64,000 nucleotides of DNA. It comes from Oscillospiraceae bacterium. Lineage in GTDB: Bacteria; Bacillota; Clostridia; Oscillospirales; Ruminococcaceae. Below the pieces are notes generated by a model. That model was not told the DNA's origin. It did not search any database and was given only the letters and a program-made list of their open reading frames with translations. Where the stretch lies: NCBI GenBank assembly GCA_022800935.1, contig JAAWRH010000003.1, positions 80,881-144,880 on the forward strand, in the 5' to 3' direction. Positions 43,636-52,933 of the stretch are shown in pieces (position 1 is the first letter of the stretch; the number at the start of each line of letters is the position of its first letter). The position numbers were made by a program, and so were the translations under genes.

Positions 43636-45318
43636 TTACAGATAAACTCTGACTTTTTCAGCAAACCCTGCTTTGTCCAATTCTTCCATCATGGCGCGCC
43701 TTCTTTTATACGAAACACGCCATTCTGCCGCTATCGCCTCGGCAAGGGGCCTGCCGCCGGGATATTTGGCGGCCTTTGCCAAGTAGGCTGCCAATTCATA
43801 ATACGTCTTGCGGTCACAGGCATTTTCCGCCTGTGATTTCACAAAATTTAAATACATATCCCTGACTTCATCCGGAAATTTGTCCTTTAAAACGCGTTCA
43901 TATTGGTCCAAAGGGTAGATAGATTTGCGGGAAATGATTTCATCCAATAGCTGCCGGTACATTCCCTCTTTTTCCATTAACTCATATCGGAAGGAGCTGT
44001 CGGTCTTTTTCAAAAGCAGTGTACGGTATTTTTCCCATTCCTCCGAGGTGCAGACCTGTTTCAGCTTTAAGACATAGTTCATTTCCAGATAATTTTTTTG
44101 AATGACATAGTCGATAAGCTCCTTTTTATATTTCTCTGTCTGTCCGCAGCTTTGGTACAGTTCCATGAGCTGTTTGCTGTATTTCGCCACCAGCCCGGCA
44201 TGCCCGCAGTCCAGGCTCTTACTTTCCTTTAACAGGCTGATTGCGTCTTTATAACGTGTTTCCTTAACAGCTAAATCAATTTCCCACTGGCGTACATCAG
44301 AATATTGATGGTACTTTCCCATAAATTTCGCCATCTCGTCTCTGGAACATTCCAGCTGCTCCATCACCTTGAGGCGTTTCATCAGAGCCGACTGAATATC
44401 ATAATCATTAGACCAGCTGTTCTGCGGGCCGGACCTTAGCCTTTCTATCCGGCTGTCCAGGAAGTCAAGCTTTTGCAGAAGCTGCTCCTTTTCCGGAAAC
44501 TCATTCATCCAAAAATCGATCAGGCCTTCTTCCAGATAGCTGGCAAGGGAGTCCTCCAAGCAGTCCAGTATCCATTTAAACATTTCCTGCTCTTCCTCTT
44601 TGCTGCACTGCTGGAAAATACTGCTCCAAATTTGGCAGCAATCCCCGGCAATGGTCATAATGGTTCCGTTGGAATCATCTATCTCCAAGCTGCCCAGCTG
44701 TGTATAAACCATTTTGGAAACCTCAAAGGCTTCCCGGAACTGCCCTTTCTCTATCAGGACACCAACGCGTCTTTCCAGAAACTTCTCCGCCCGGTGTTCA
44801 AAGAAGGACGCATTTTTATAATCTATGAATCCGTGTCTGTCGGAGACATCTTCAATAATGGCAAAAAACTCATCCTGAAAGGATTTTATCTGCCAGGGCT
44901 CCAGGGATTTTGAATATTTTGAAAGGAGGGCATTTTGCAGCGATTTATCCTCCTGTGCCAAGGATAAAACCAGGCTGCGGAGTTCCTTTTCAGGGATCAG
45001 CGCAATGACGCTGGAAATTCTGCCACCCTCTTCAGTTACAGCTTTCTCCAGCTCTGGGTCTTCCTCTTCAATGGCATACAGCACTGCCGCCATATGCTTG
45101 CAACACTCCCCCTCTGCCGCGTAAGGGCAGTCGCAGAACATTTCATCAATTTCTTCGTTTTGGAGCAGGATTTCTACATCGTAATCCTCGCTTCCCTTTA
45201 CGTATGCTTTGTACCCTTTCTGTGTCTTCTTCAGACCGAATACTCTGCCTTCTTCAAAATAATTTTGTCCCCGCTGTAAAATATGCGGCGGGAAATATTT
45301 TTTCCATTCTTCCATCAT
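43636..45318 (-). CDS. SWIM zinc finger protein
   Basis: A 560-residue protein with an N-terminal SWIM domain: FCDCPYAAEGECCKHMAAVL gives the CxCx(n)CxH zinc ligands at residues about 60-78. The rest is a long run of alpha-helical segments like tetratricopeptide repeats (LEKAVTEEGG, EAFEVSKMVYTQLGSLE, YKDAISLLKESKSLDCG). SWIM domains bind DNA or proteins; bacterial members often pair with SNF2 helicases, but none is next to it here. The start is ten codons inside the longest frame because CAGGAG lies nine bases before it. One base separates the longest frame from the upstream methyltransferase, so they are co-transcribed. Confidence 0.8.
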   Translation of the reverse strand: MMEEWKKYFPPHILQRGQNYFEEGRVFGLKKTQKGYKAYVKGSEDYDVEILLQNEEIDEMFCDCPYAAEGECCKHMAAVLYAIEEEDPELEKAVTEEGGRISSVIALIPEKELRSLVLSLAQEDKSLQNALLSKYSKSLEPWQIKSFQDEFFAIIEDVSDRHGFIDYKNASFFEHRAEKFLERRVGVLIEKGQFREAFEVSKMVYTQLGSLEIDDSNGTIMTIAGDCCQIWSSIFQQCSKEEEQEMFKWILDCLEDSLASYLEEGLIDFWMNEFPEKEQLLQKLDFLDSRIERLRSGPQNSWSNDYDIQSALMKRLKVMEQLECSRDEMAKFMGKYHQYSDVRQWEIDLAVKETRYKDAISLLKESKSLDCGHAGLVAKYSKQLMELYQSCGQTEKYKKELIDYVIQKNYLEMNYVLKLKQVCTSEEWEKYRTLLLKKTDSSFRYELMEKEGMYRQLLDEIISRKSIYPLDQYERVLKDKFPDEVRDMYLNFVKSQAENACDRKTYYELAAYLAKAAKYPGGRPLAEAIAAEWRVSYKRRRAMMEELDKAGFAEKVRVYL

Positions 45319-45349
45319 TTTGTGATACTCCTGTATTTTTGATTTCACC

Positions 45350-45937
45350 TTATTTTTTTATTGCCTTCCAATACTGGGCTCTAAAACCATAGCTGTTATC
45401 AAGCAGGTAATTTTCAATTTTCATTCCGTTTTTCTTACATACAGAAATAAAATCTTCTTTTCTTTCCCTATGGTCTAATGTTTGATAATATAAGCTCCCC
45501 TGATTTTTCAGAAAGGAGAAAATTTTTTCAAAAACAGAATCATAAAGATTAATTTCTTTGCGGGTGGAGCCAACCATTGTTATAATTTCAAATTGCTGTG
45601 CCATATTTTCCACCAACATGATATCGCTGTTGATGATGTTGACTTTATTTGGATTCTTTTCATTGATTAGACATTCTCTTAATTGATGGCACGACAATGG
45701 ATCAATATCAATACTTGTCAGACTTCCTTCTTTTAACTGATAAGATAAGTACCTATCCCAATATCCTGCACCTATTCCTATATTACAGATATCATCTCCT
45801 TTTGTAACTTTAAAATTTTCCTCAAAAAATCTAGTAAACATATACTCTAGGTATTTATTTGCAAGGGAAAGATTCCAAGGTCCTGCTTCTGAATCATAGG
45901 CTTGACCATAGGTTTGCGATAAAAATTTATAGTCCAT
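45350..45937 (-). CDS. Class I SAM-dependent methyltransferase
   Basis: A 195-residue protein with a Rossmann methyltransferase fold. Motif I is ICNIGIGAGYWDRYL, the acidic strand end is SLTSIDIDPLSCHQL, and VNIINSDIML and ITMVGSTRKEINLYD follow as motifs II-III. The substrate is not recognisable. The gene is much more AT-rich than neighbours, and the synonymous codons are mainly A/T-ending, unlike the GC-ending codons of nearby genes, which suggests acquisition by transfer. AAGGA precedes the ATG. It is transcribed with the SWIM gene, which is also less GC-rich than average. Confidence 0.78.
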   Translation of the reverse strand: MDYKFLSQTYGQAYDSEAGPWNLSLANKYLEYMFTRFFEENFKVTKGDDICNIGIGAGYWDRYLSYQLKEGSLTSIDIDPLSCHQLRECLINEKNPNKVNIINSDIMLVENMAQQFEIITMVGSTRKEINLYDSVFEKIFSFLKNQGSLYYQTLDHRERKEDFISVCKKNGMKIENYLLDNSYGFRAQYWKAIKK

Positions 45938-46119
45938 GATAAAATATCCTTAATGTAAAACGATTTCGCCTCATTTTTCTATCTTATTACTGCCTTCATA
46001 GCAAGATGATACACCCATGCTGAAGCAACTGCCATTATAAATCTCAACGCCGTCAATAGCGGAACCCCCAGGTGCAGAAAACACTGCCCTGAAAGGTTCC
46101 CGCCTGTCATTTTCCTCCA

Positions 46120-47085
46120 TCAATGCCTGCCAATCCCCCCCCCTCTGGAGCTTCCTCCGCCGCCGGAACGTCCGCCCCCAGAATGTCCTCCACCGGAGCG
46201 TCCCCCGCCGGAGAAACCGCCGCCTGAATGACCGCCGCCGGGTCCCCTTCCGGAACGGGGTGGATGGGCACCAAAGGCTCCCGGTCCGCCAAAACCACCC
46301 ATAAATCCGCCCGGCCTGCCGGGAGCGCCAGGGCCCTTAGGACCCCTAGGACCGCCCGGTCCATGAAAAGGCGGAGGAGGCGGAGGGGGCATATTCCTCC
46401 ACGAGCGCCGGGAACGGCCAAAAGGAGTGTACGAGCTGAAAAATCCGACAAAGACAGTGATGATTAAAATAATAATGATAACCGCTTCCAACAGAGAAGA
46501 TTCTCCAACCCGGCCAGGTTCCTCCTCCGGGGCGTGGATCCCCGACGGAAGGGAAGCCTTATAGTATTCCGCCAGCTTGGCGGCGATTGCGTCAACAGTC
46601 TGGGTGACGGCGCTGTCGTAATCCCCGGCGCTGAAGGGCTCCTCCAGGCACTGGTCCCGCACAGCGGTCAGAAAGTTCATACTGAGGATGCTCTCCGCGC
46701 CCCTGCCCAGGGTGATCCGGTAGTCGTCCTCCCCTATGGCAAGGAGGAGCAGGACGCCGTTGTCCTCCTCATCGGAACCTATTTTCCACTGATTGAACAG
46801 GTTATAGCCGTAATCCTCAATGTCCATTCCGTCCAGGAAATCCCGGACCACAACCACTACCTGCGCGCCGGTCTGGGCATACAGGGAATCATTTATCTCT
46901 ATGACGTGGTCTTCCGTGTCCTGGGAGAGAACGTCCGCGTAGTCGTTGACATAGAAATCCGCCATGGGGTCCGGAAGGTCCGCCGCGTAAACCCGCGCCG
47001 CTGTGGAAAAAAGCACAAAAAGACCTGCCAGAAAGTAAAAGAACCGCCCCCGGAGCCCCGACCGTATTGTTGATTTGTTTTTCAT
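46120..47085 (-). CDS. TPM domain protein with Gly-rich tail
   Basis: A 321-residue membrane protein. A signal peptide (residues 1-34, ending RVYAADL) leads into the extracytoplasmic TPM domain (VNDYADVLSQDTEDHVIEIN, then GAQVVVVVRDFLDGMDIEDY, NGVLLLLAIGEDDYRITLG) and then one transmembrane helix (VIIIILIITVFVGFF). The cytoplasmic tail starts with eight prolines and becomes a long Gly/Ser/Arg-rich run (SGGGHSGGG types). TPM (YgcG-type) proteins have been linked to photosystem repair in plants and phosphatase activity in some bacteria; here the function is open. It has its own promoter and is not in an operon. Confidence 0.85.
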   Translation of the reverse strand: MKNKSTIRSGLRGRFFYFLAGLFVLFSTAARVYAADLPDPMADFYVNDYADVLSQDTEDHVIEINDSLYAQTGAQVVVVVRDFLDGMDIEDYGYNLFNQWKIGSDEEDNGVLLLLAIGEDDYRITLGRGAESILSMNFLTAVRDQCLEEPFSAGDYDSAVTQTVDAIAAKLAEYYKASLPSGIHAPEEEPGRVGESSLLEAVIIIILIITVFVGFFSSYTPFGRSRRSWRNMPPPPPPPFHGPGGPRGPKGPGAPGRPGGFMGGFGGPGAFGAHPPRSGRGPGGGHSGGGFSGGGRSGGGHSGGGRSGGGGSSRGGGIGRH

Positions 47086-47155
47086 ATACGCCTCCTGATT
47101 CCGCAGTATTTATCCGCCAAATATCCGGTCTGTGGAGCAATGCCCCACTGCTTTT

Positions 47156-47184
47156 ATTGTATCGCATTGCGAACTGGAAATCAA
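47156..47184 (-). promoter_or_regulatory. Promoter of the TPM gene
   Basis: TTGATT, 17 bases, TACAAT on the minus strand, 70 bases before the ATG. Confidence 0.55.
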
Positions 47185-47405
47185 GGGACGAGAGCCGGCT
47201 TCTATCCTCAGCTATGGGCAAAATGCCTAAAGTAATTGTCAGACCGAAATGAAATAAAATCTTTATATGGTTAATACACATCACAAAAATGTAAGTGCTT
47301 TATATGAATCAGTATTTATTTTCAAAATGACTAAACATTTCACCCATTGTTCACATAAAATGTTTGTGTAAAATAACGGAAAATAGAATTTCATCTCCAT
47401 ATGTA

Positions 47406-47434
47406 TTGCAAAAAATCCGAATAGTTGGTAAAAT
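47406..47434 (+). promoter_or_regulatory. Promoter of the cheX-cheY-fapA operon
   Basis: TTGCAA, 17 bases, TAAAAT, 68 bases before the first ATG. The rest of the 410-base gap (47090-47500) is AT-rich and holds no gene. Confidence 0.5.
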
Positions 47435-47501
47435 GGATAAAAGGACTGCCAGCTGTCAGCAAAATCAGATACAATTTTAATGAGAAAAGATGTGAGAGCA
47501 A

Positions 47502-47960
47502 ATGGTTCCATGGGAAAGCATGCAGGAATTGTTGGATGATGTAATTGTCAGTATGACCAAACGTATGGCAGGAATTGACATGGAGAGGACCAGCGCCGGC
47601 TGTCCGCCCGATGAGGGCACGGTTTCTGCTCTGATCACTGAAATAACCGGAACAGATGGTTTTACATTGGTCTATCATGCGGATAATGCCTTGCTGCTGG
47701 AAATCGCTCAGAAGATGAAGCGCCGCCCGGTAGAGGATGCGGATGAAGTGGGCGAATATACGCGGGAATATTTCAATATCATCTGCGGCCATATGATATC
47801 CCAGCTGAACCGCCGGGAAAAGTCCTCTCTGCGTTTTTCCATGCCCCGGTATCTGCCTTCCCCATTTTACAAAACGGAAAAAGACCAGAACGCCTTTGTC
47901 CTGCATTATCAGACCCCTAAGGGTCCCGCGGAAATTCAGGGCATTTATACAAATAAATAA
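47502..47960 (+). CDS. CheX-like protein
   Basis: A 152-residue protein related to the CheX/CheC/FliY phosphatases that remove phosphate from CheY. The diagnostic E-x2-N-x3-G motif appears as EYFNIICGHMISQL in the second half, following a strand pattern like CheX (GTVSALITEITGTDGFTLVY). Only one such motif is present, as in CheX. It is followed after 32 bases by a CheY-like response regulator, its expected partner. The ribosome site is weak; an ATG four codons later is an alternative start. Confidence 0.7.
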   Translation: MVPWESMQELLDDVIVSMTKRMAGIDMERTSAGCPPDEGTVSALITEITGTDGFTLVYHADNALLLEIAQKMKRRPVEDADEVGEYTREYFNIICGHMISQLNRREKSSLRFSMPRYLPSPFYKTEKDQNAFVLHYQTPKGPAEIQGIYTNK

Positions 47961-47992
47961 AATTTTAAATAGAAAGTAGGGAGCGGTTTACA

Positions 47993-48379
47993 ATGAGCAT
48001 CAAGTTGATGGTGGTTGACGATTCCAAATTTGTGTATAACGAAATGGAGTTTTTCCTGGAGGGAACGGAATTTGAGCTGGTCCGGTACTGCAAAAGCGGC
48101 GAGGAGGCCATTGAGGCCTACAAGGAGCTGAAGCCGGACCTGATCACAATGGATATTATTCTGCCCAGAATGGATGGCTTTGAATGCGCCAAGGAAATTC
48201 TCAGTCTGAACCCGAATGCGAAAATTATCTTTATCAGCTCTCTCGCCTATGACGACACCATTGAGGAGGCCAAGGAGATGGGCTGCAATGATTTTCTGTT
48301 TAAGCCCATTGAGCAGGACTCGCTGCTGGAGGTGCTGACAAAGGCCAGCCAGAAAGCAGACGGAGGTGAAGAGGCTTGA
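47993..48379 (+). CDS. CheY-like single-domain response regulator
   Basis: A 128-residue receiver domain with no output domain. Acidic pocket Asp9/Asp10 (VVDDSK), phosphoacceptor Asp54 (ITMDIILPRMDG), Ser83 (FISSLAYD) and Lys104 (FLFKPIE) are all present. AGTAGGGAG lies before the ATG. The gene overlaps fapA by four bases and follows a CheX-like gene, so a CheY-type signalling module is likely. The cognate kinase is not in the window; CheW is encoded 45 kb away. Confidence 0.9.
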   Translation: MSIKLMVVDDSKFVYNEMEFFLEGTEFELVRYCKSGEEAIEAYKELKPDLITMDIILPRMDGFECAKEILSLNPNAKIIFISSLAYDDTIEEAKEMGCNDFLFKPIEQDSLLEVLTKASQKADGGEEA

Positions 48380-50178
48380 TCGATAACGACGATCTGAAGG
48401 GGGCGGAACGCCCGCAGAAGCCGAAGGGGTTGAAATCCCTTTTAGGGGGCCTCTTTGCCAAGAAGGAGGCGGAGGACGACCTGGAAAACGAAGCGTTTTC
48501 CGGCGAGCGCTCCTCATACCAGGGAACAGGCGCCTCCGGCGGAAAGGACTCCGGCGTCCCCGCCTCCGCCATTATGCGGACAGGAAGAAACAATCTGGAG
48601 GTGCTCCGCCGCACACTGGCCAGACAGCCAGTGGGTAATCTGCGCAATTTTCCCGTTTTATACAATACCTTTACATACCGCAACATCGAGCCGGACCTTT
48701 ATTGCCGCATCTTTATCGATCAGCAGCAGAATGAGGCAGGCGAGGTGTTAAAGGACCTTTCCCTTTCCGAGGCGGCGGGGCCTGGAAACCGCGGACAGGG
48801 GGCCGAGATGGCGATGTCCAGAAGGGGTTCCTGCAACGTGGGGGTTTCCAAGGATAAGATGGCCGCTTGGGCGTTTCTGTTTCCGCCAATCAACGGCGGG
48901 GCCGAGGTGACGGAAGGCGATATCCTCCAGGAGCTGCGGAAAAACGGGGTGTCCTTCGGTGTGGACGACGCCATGATCCAACACATTGTCAGGGGGAAGG
49001 TATACCTTCAGGCCGTGGAAATCGCCCACGGCATCCCACCGGTGGACGGGGAGGACGGCAGCGTTATTGACCGCATCTCCCGCGAGCACAGTGCCAGCGC
49101 CTCCCTGCGGGAGGACGGCACCGTGGACTACCGGGACCTGAACTGGATCCGCCACATCCGCGAAGGGGACGTCATCTGCGACATCATCCTCCCCACCGAG
49201 GCGGTCCCCGGAAAGGACGTGTCCGGCGATACCGTTCAGGGACGGGACGGATCCCCCGCCAAGGTTCCCATGGGCAAAAATACCACCATGAATGAGGAAG
49301 GCACCGCCCTGGTAGCCGCCGTAGATGGGCATGTCAGCTTTTCCAACGGGCGCTTTACCATTATCAACCTGCTCACCATTCCCGGAGATGTGGATAACTC
49401 CGTAGGCAATATCGATATGCTGGGCGACGTTGTGATAAAGGGCGATGTCCTGGACCGGTTTATCATCAAGGCGACCGGCAACGTGGTCATTCAGGGAATT
49501 CTGGAGGGGGCCACCATCATCGCGGGGGGCAATATCCAGATTTACAACGGCATGAACGGAAACGGCCACGGCATGCTGGATGCCAAGGGCGACATCACCT
49601 GTAAGTTTTTGGAAAACTGTACCGTCCAATGCGGCGGAAAGCTGTTTTCGGAGAGCCTGATCAACTGCACTGTAACCGCCAACGACCTGGTAAACGTCAC
49701 CTCTGGGAGAGGGGTTATCATCGGCGGCACGATTATGGCCTGCAACAGCGTTGAGGCTAAAATCATCGGCAACCGTTCCCACCGGACCACCACCATCATC
49801 ATCGGCACCACCCCCAGCATCCTGATGGAGAGGGACCAGATTGTGACGGAGGTGGAACGCCTCCAGCGGGACCGGGAGGAGCTGGAAAAGAACGTGTCCT
49901 ATCTGGAGCGCAACAACGCGGAGGACAACGTTCAGATGAAGGCCCTCTATACCCAGATGAAGCTGCGGCTTTCGGTGGTGCGGATGCAGTACTCGGTGGC
50001 CCAGAAAAAGCTGGAGAAGCTCGACAACCAGCGGCGGGATATGAGCAAGTGCTTTGTAAAGGCAGGAGACATCTACCCCATTACCCATGTAACGGTCAGC
50101 CGGGAGTCCACCATCATCTCCACCCAGACCAAGATGTGTAATATTCATTGTGACGATTCCGGGCTGGTTTTGTATTAA
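48376..50178 (+). CDS. FapA (DUF342) family protein
   Basis: A 600-residue cytoplasmic protein. The N-terminal 130 residues are charged and unlike other proteins I know. The FapA/DUF342 part (about 130-480) begins with VGVSKDKMAAWAFLFPPING and AEVTEGDILQELRKNGVSFG and ends in a right-handed beta-helix of repeated Gly/Val/Asn turns (GDVVIKGDVLDRFIIKATGN, IIAGGNIQIYNG). A coiled coil of about 80 residues follows (IVTEVERLQRDREELEKN). FapA proteins are polymer-forming or regulatory; in Vibrio one is linked to glucose-dependent flagellar regulation. The start is TTG with GGAGGTGAAG before it, overlapping cheY. It is the last gene of a cheX-cheY-fapA operon. Confidence 0.85.
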   Translation: MIDNDDLKGAERPQKPKGLKSLLGGLFAKKEAEDDLENEAFSGERSSYQGTGASGGKDSGVPASAIMRTGRNNLEVLRRTLARQPVGNLRNFPVLYNTFTYRNIEPDLYCRIFIDQQQNEAGEVLKDLSLSEAAGPGNRGQGAEMAMSRRGSCNVGVSKDKMAAWAFLFPPINGGAEVTEGDILQELRKNGVSFGVDDAMIQHIVRGKVYLQAVEIAHGIPPVDGEDGSVIDRISREHSASASLREDGTVDYRDLNWIRHIREGDVICDIILPTEAVPGKDVSGDTVQGRDGSPAKVPMGKNTTMNEEGTALVAAVDGHVSFSNGRFTIINLLTIPGDVDNSVGNIDMLGDVVIKGDVLDRFIIKATGNVVIQGILEGATIIAGGNIQIYNGMNGNGHGMLDAKGDITCKFLENCTVQCGGKLFSESLINCTVTANDLVNVTSGRGVIIGGTIMACNSVEAKIIGNRSHRTTTIIIGTTPSILMERDQIVTEVERLQRDREELEKNVSYLERNNAEDNVQMKALYTQMKLRLSVVRMQYSVAQKKLEKLDNQRRDMSKCFVKAGDIYPITHVTVSRESTIISTQTKMCNIHCDDSGLVLY

Positions 50179-50198
50179 AAGCGAAATTGTCTGTAATG

Positions 50199-50230
50199 GA
50201 AACGGCTGCCCGGATGGGGGCGGCCGTTTC
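50199..50230 (+). terminator. Probable terminator after fapA
   Basis: GAAACGGCTGCCC pairs with GGGCGGCCGTTTC. The T run is short. The next 400 bases to murA hold no gene. Confidence 0.55.
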
Positions 50231-50627
50231 TGCGCAAAGGGCCGGTGAGGCATAAAGCCCGGTTTCCCTGCTTTTATTTGTCGCACTTTGTTTATACAGG
50301 TCAGTATTTCAATCTTTTTTATGCTTTACTTATAGTTTCCTTTTCATTCCTTTGTGTGGTTTGCCTAAAATAAATGGCACAATTTTTTAAAGTTTTGCTT
50401 TTAATTTCGTTACAATGGTGTTATAATAATAGCAGCAGAATCTCACAAAAACAGCCGCAGCCTTTGCCGGCAGATTTTTACGTCATATTGCATGAAAATC
50501 CCTTTATCGACAGTGCATCGGAATTTTAATACAATCTGACGCAAACCCTAAAACCCCCGGCTGTGCGTCTGTACCATCGTTTTTGCGCGGTACTGCCCAA
50601 AGCCTAAGAAATTAAGGAGAGTGCCGA
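50231..50627 (+). other. Gene-free leader upstream of murA
   Basis: AT-rich at 50280-50440 and containing a TATAAT at 50422-50427 without a clear -35; then a leader of about 195 bases ending in TTAAGGAGAG before the murA ATG. No known riboswitch was recognised. Confidence 0.3.
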
Positions 50628-51935
50628 ATGGATAAGTTCGTAATTCACGGCGGCATCCCCCTCCATGGGGAAGTCACCATCAGCGGGGCAAAAAATGCCG
50701 CCGTTGCCATCATTCCGGCAGCCATATTATCCAATGGCCCTTGTATTATAGAGAACGTACCAAGAGTCAGCGACGTCAGTACCCTGGTCCATATCCTGCG
50801 GGATATGGGCGTACAGGTAAAGCTTTTGGACCGGACTACCCTGGAAATTGACGCGTCCAACACCATCCTCCCTGTTGTCCCCTATGACCTGGCCCGCCGG
50901 ATGCGGGGGTCCTATTATTTTCTGGGTGCATTGCTGGGCCGCTGCTCCAGGGCGAGCGTGGCCATGCCCGGCGGCTGCGACTTCGGGGTCCGGCCCATCG
51001 ACCAGCACATCAAGGCCTTTGAGGCCATGAATGTAAAGGTAAACCTGGACCGTGGCATGATCAACGCCAGGGCCGGCGAGGCCTCCGGCGGACTGCTGGG
51101 CGGACATGTTTACTTTGACAGCAACACCGTTGGCGGTACCATCAACGCCATGCTGGCCGCGGTGAAAGCCAAGGGCGTCACTGTCCTGGAAAATGCCGCC
51201 AAGGAGCCCCATATCGTAGACCTTGCCAACTTCCTCAACTCCATGGGCGCGGATGTCCGCGGCGCGGGCACCGACGTCATTAAAATCCACGGTGTGGAGG
51301 AGCTCCACGGAACCGCCTATTCTATCATCCCCGACCAGATCGAGGCCGGCACCTTTATGGTGGCCGCCGCCGCTTCCGGGGGCGATGTTCTCATCAAAAA
51401 CGTTATCCCCAAGCACCTGGAATCCATCACCGAAAAGCTGGACCGGGCCGGGGCCAGAATAGAGGAGCACGATGACTTTCTCCGCATTCTGCGGACAGGC
51501 CCCCTCTCTCCTCTCAGCATCAAAACCCTTCCCCACCCTGGTTTCCCCACCGATATGCAGCCGCAGATGGCCGCTCTGCTCTCCCTGGCAGGGGGGACAA
51601 GCATTATCACCGAGGGCATCTGGCCCAACCGCTTCCGCTATACCGAGGAGCTGTGCCGCATGGGCGCGGATATTCGGGTTGACGGGCCTGTGGCGGTGAT
51701 ACAGGGGGTTCGCGAGCTGTGCGGCGCGCCGGTAAAGGCCACCGACCTGCGGGCCGGGGCGGCCATGCTGATTGCAGCCTGCTGTGCCAAGGGCGTCACC
51801 GAGATTGAGGATATCCAGCACATTGAACGGGGCTATGAAAACATTGTGGAGAAATTCATCGGCCTGGGCGCGGATATCCAAAAGATATCCTTTCCCCAGA
51901 ACATCCCACTGGAGCCCATTGGACAGATTCTGTGA
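50628..51935 (+). CDS. murA: UDP-N-acetylglucosamine 1-carboxyvinyltransferase
   Basis: MurA makes the first committed step of peptidoglycan synthesis: enolpyruvyl transfer from PEP to UDP-GlcNAc. The 435-residue protein has Lys22 in ISGAKNAAVA, the active-site Cys117 in MPGGCDFGVRPIDQH (the fosfomycin target, here unaltered), ADVRGAGTDVIKI, HPGFPTDMQPQMAALLSLA and RYTEELCRMGADI. Length is normal. GGAGAG precedes the ATG. No paralogue is in the window. It lies upstream of walJ-like and rlmH genes on the same strand. Confidence 0.96.
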   Translation: MDKFVIHGGIPLHGEVTISGAKNAAVAIIPAAILSNGPCIIENVPRVSDVSTLVHILRDMGVQVKLLDRTTLEIDASNTILPVVPYDLARRMRGSYYFLGALLGRCSRASVAMPGGCDFGVRPIDQHIKAFEAMNVKVNLDRGMINARAGEASGGLLGGHVYFDSNTVGGTINAMLAAVKAKGVTVLENAAKEPHIVDLANFLNSMGADVRGAGTDVIKIHGVEELHGTAYSIIPDQIEAGTFMVAAAASGGDVLIKNVIPKHLESITEKLDRAGARIEEHDDFLRILRTGPLSPLSIKTLPHPGFPTDMQPQMAALLSLAGGTSIITEGIWPNRFRYTEELCRMGADIRVDGPVAVIQGVRELCGAPVKATDLRAGAAMLIAACCAKGVTEIEDIQHIERGYENIVEKFIGLGADIQKISFPQNIPLEPIGQIL

Positions 51936-52147
51936 CGGTGCCTCCCGGATGTTTCACATAGGAGCATATCAATTATGGACACTGTCCGTTTGGAAAAATC
52001 CAAAGGACAGTGTCCTGTTGCGTTTCACACGGGAAACGAACGTAAGTTCAGCCATCTTCCGATTGGCGGAAAGACATACGCCTATTTTGACATCACATAA
52101 GCCTTCCCTCAATGGAAAGCCATTATCAGAAAGAGGTTCGTACATCC

Positions 52148-52933
52148 ATGACCTATTTATATCCCCTATTCAGCGGCAGCAGCGGCAACTGCACCCTTGT
52201 CTCCAGCAAGGGCGGGACAGTGCTGGTGGATGCAGGCGTCAGCTGCAAGGCGATTGTCGGGGCGCTGACAGAGCTCAGCTTCTCCCCGGAGGCCCTCAAC
52301 GGCATCCTGATCACCCATGAGCATTCCGACCACATCAAGGGTCTTTCCGTCTTCACCAAGCGTTATAAGCTGCCCATATACAGCTCCCGCGAGGTGCTTG
52401 ACTATCTGGTCCGGCACAGCTGCGTACACCCGGACTGTCCTCTGTTTGAAATAGCCTCCCCCACCGAGGTGGGGGGAATGCTGGTTATCCCCTTCGACAC
52501 CCCCCATGACAGCGTACATAGTCTGGGCTTTCGCATTGAGACAGAGGACGGTCATTCCATCGGGATTGCCACCGACCTGGGCGCCGTCACCGACACGGTG
52601 AGGACCGGGCTGGCCGGATGCAGTCTTGTCATGCTGGAATCCAACTACGACAGCGCCATGCTTCAGTGCTCCTCCTACCCCTATCACCTGAAGCGCCGGA
52701 TCAGCGGCAGGCGGGGACACCTGGAAAACCAGGACTGCGCCAGCTATCTGGTGGAGCTGGCCAAGAGCGGCGCCACTCAGTTTGTACTGTGCCACCTGAG
52801 CAAGGAAAACAACATGCCGGAGCTTGCCCTCCAAACCGCATACGCTAAAATGTCCGAGGCAGGCATTGGGGCGGCGGAATTCAGTTTGCAGGCTGCCCGC
52901 AGAAGCGAGCCCAGCCCGGCGGTGGCCCTATGA
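52148..52933 (+). CDS. MBL-fold metallohydrolase, YycJ/WalJ type
   Basis: A 261-residue metallo-beta-lactamase fold protein. It begins YPLFSGSSGNCTLVSSKGGT, the YycJ/WalJ signature; the metal-binding motif is ITHEHSDHIKGL, followed by DTPHDSVHSLGF, IGIATDLGAVTD, and LESNYDSAML near the C-terminus. In Bacillus this exonuclease-type protein is encoded with WalKR and is linked to cell wall and DNA repair. The start is 12 codons inside the longest frame; AAAGAGG lies 11 bases before it. It overlaps rlmH by four bases; this pairing is common in Firmicutes. Confidence 0.9.
   Translation: MTYLYPLFSGSSGNCTLVSSKGGTVLVDAGVSCKAIVGALTELSFSPEALNGILITHEHSDHIKGLSVFTKRYKLPIYSSREVLDYLVRHSCVHPDCPLFEIASPTEVGGMLVIPFDTPHDSVHSLGFRIETEDGHSIGIATDLGAVTDTVRTGLAGCSLVMLESNYDSAMLQCSSYPYHLKRRISGRRGHLENQDCASYLVELAKSGATQFVLCHLSKENNMPELALQTAYAKMSEAGIGAAEFSLQAARRSEPSPAVAL

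Noticed and set aside
48748..50286. 512-codon frame antisense to fapA
   Set aside because: Shadow; it also crosses the fapA terminator.
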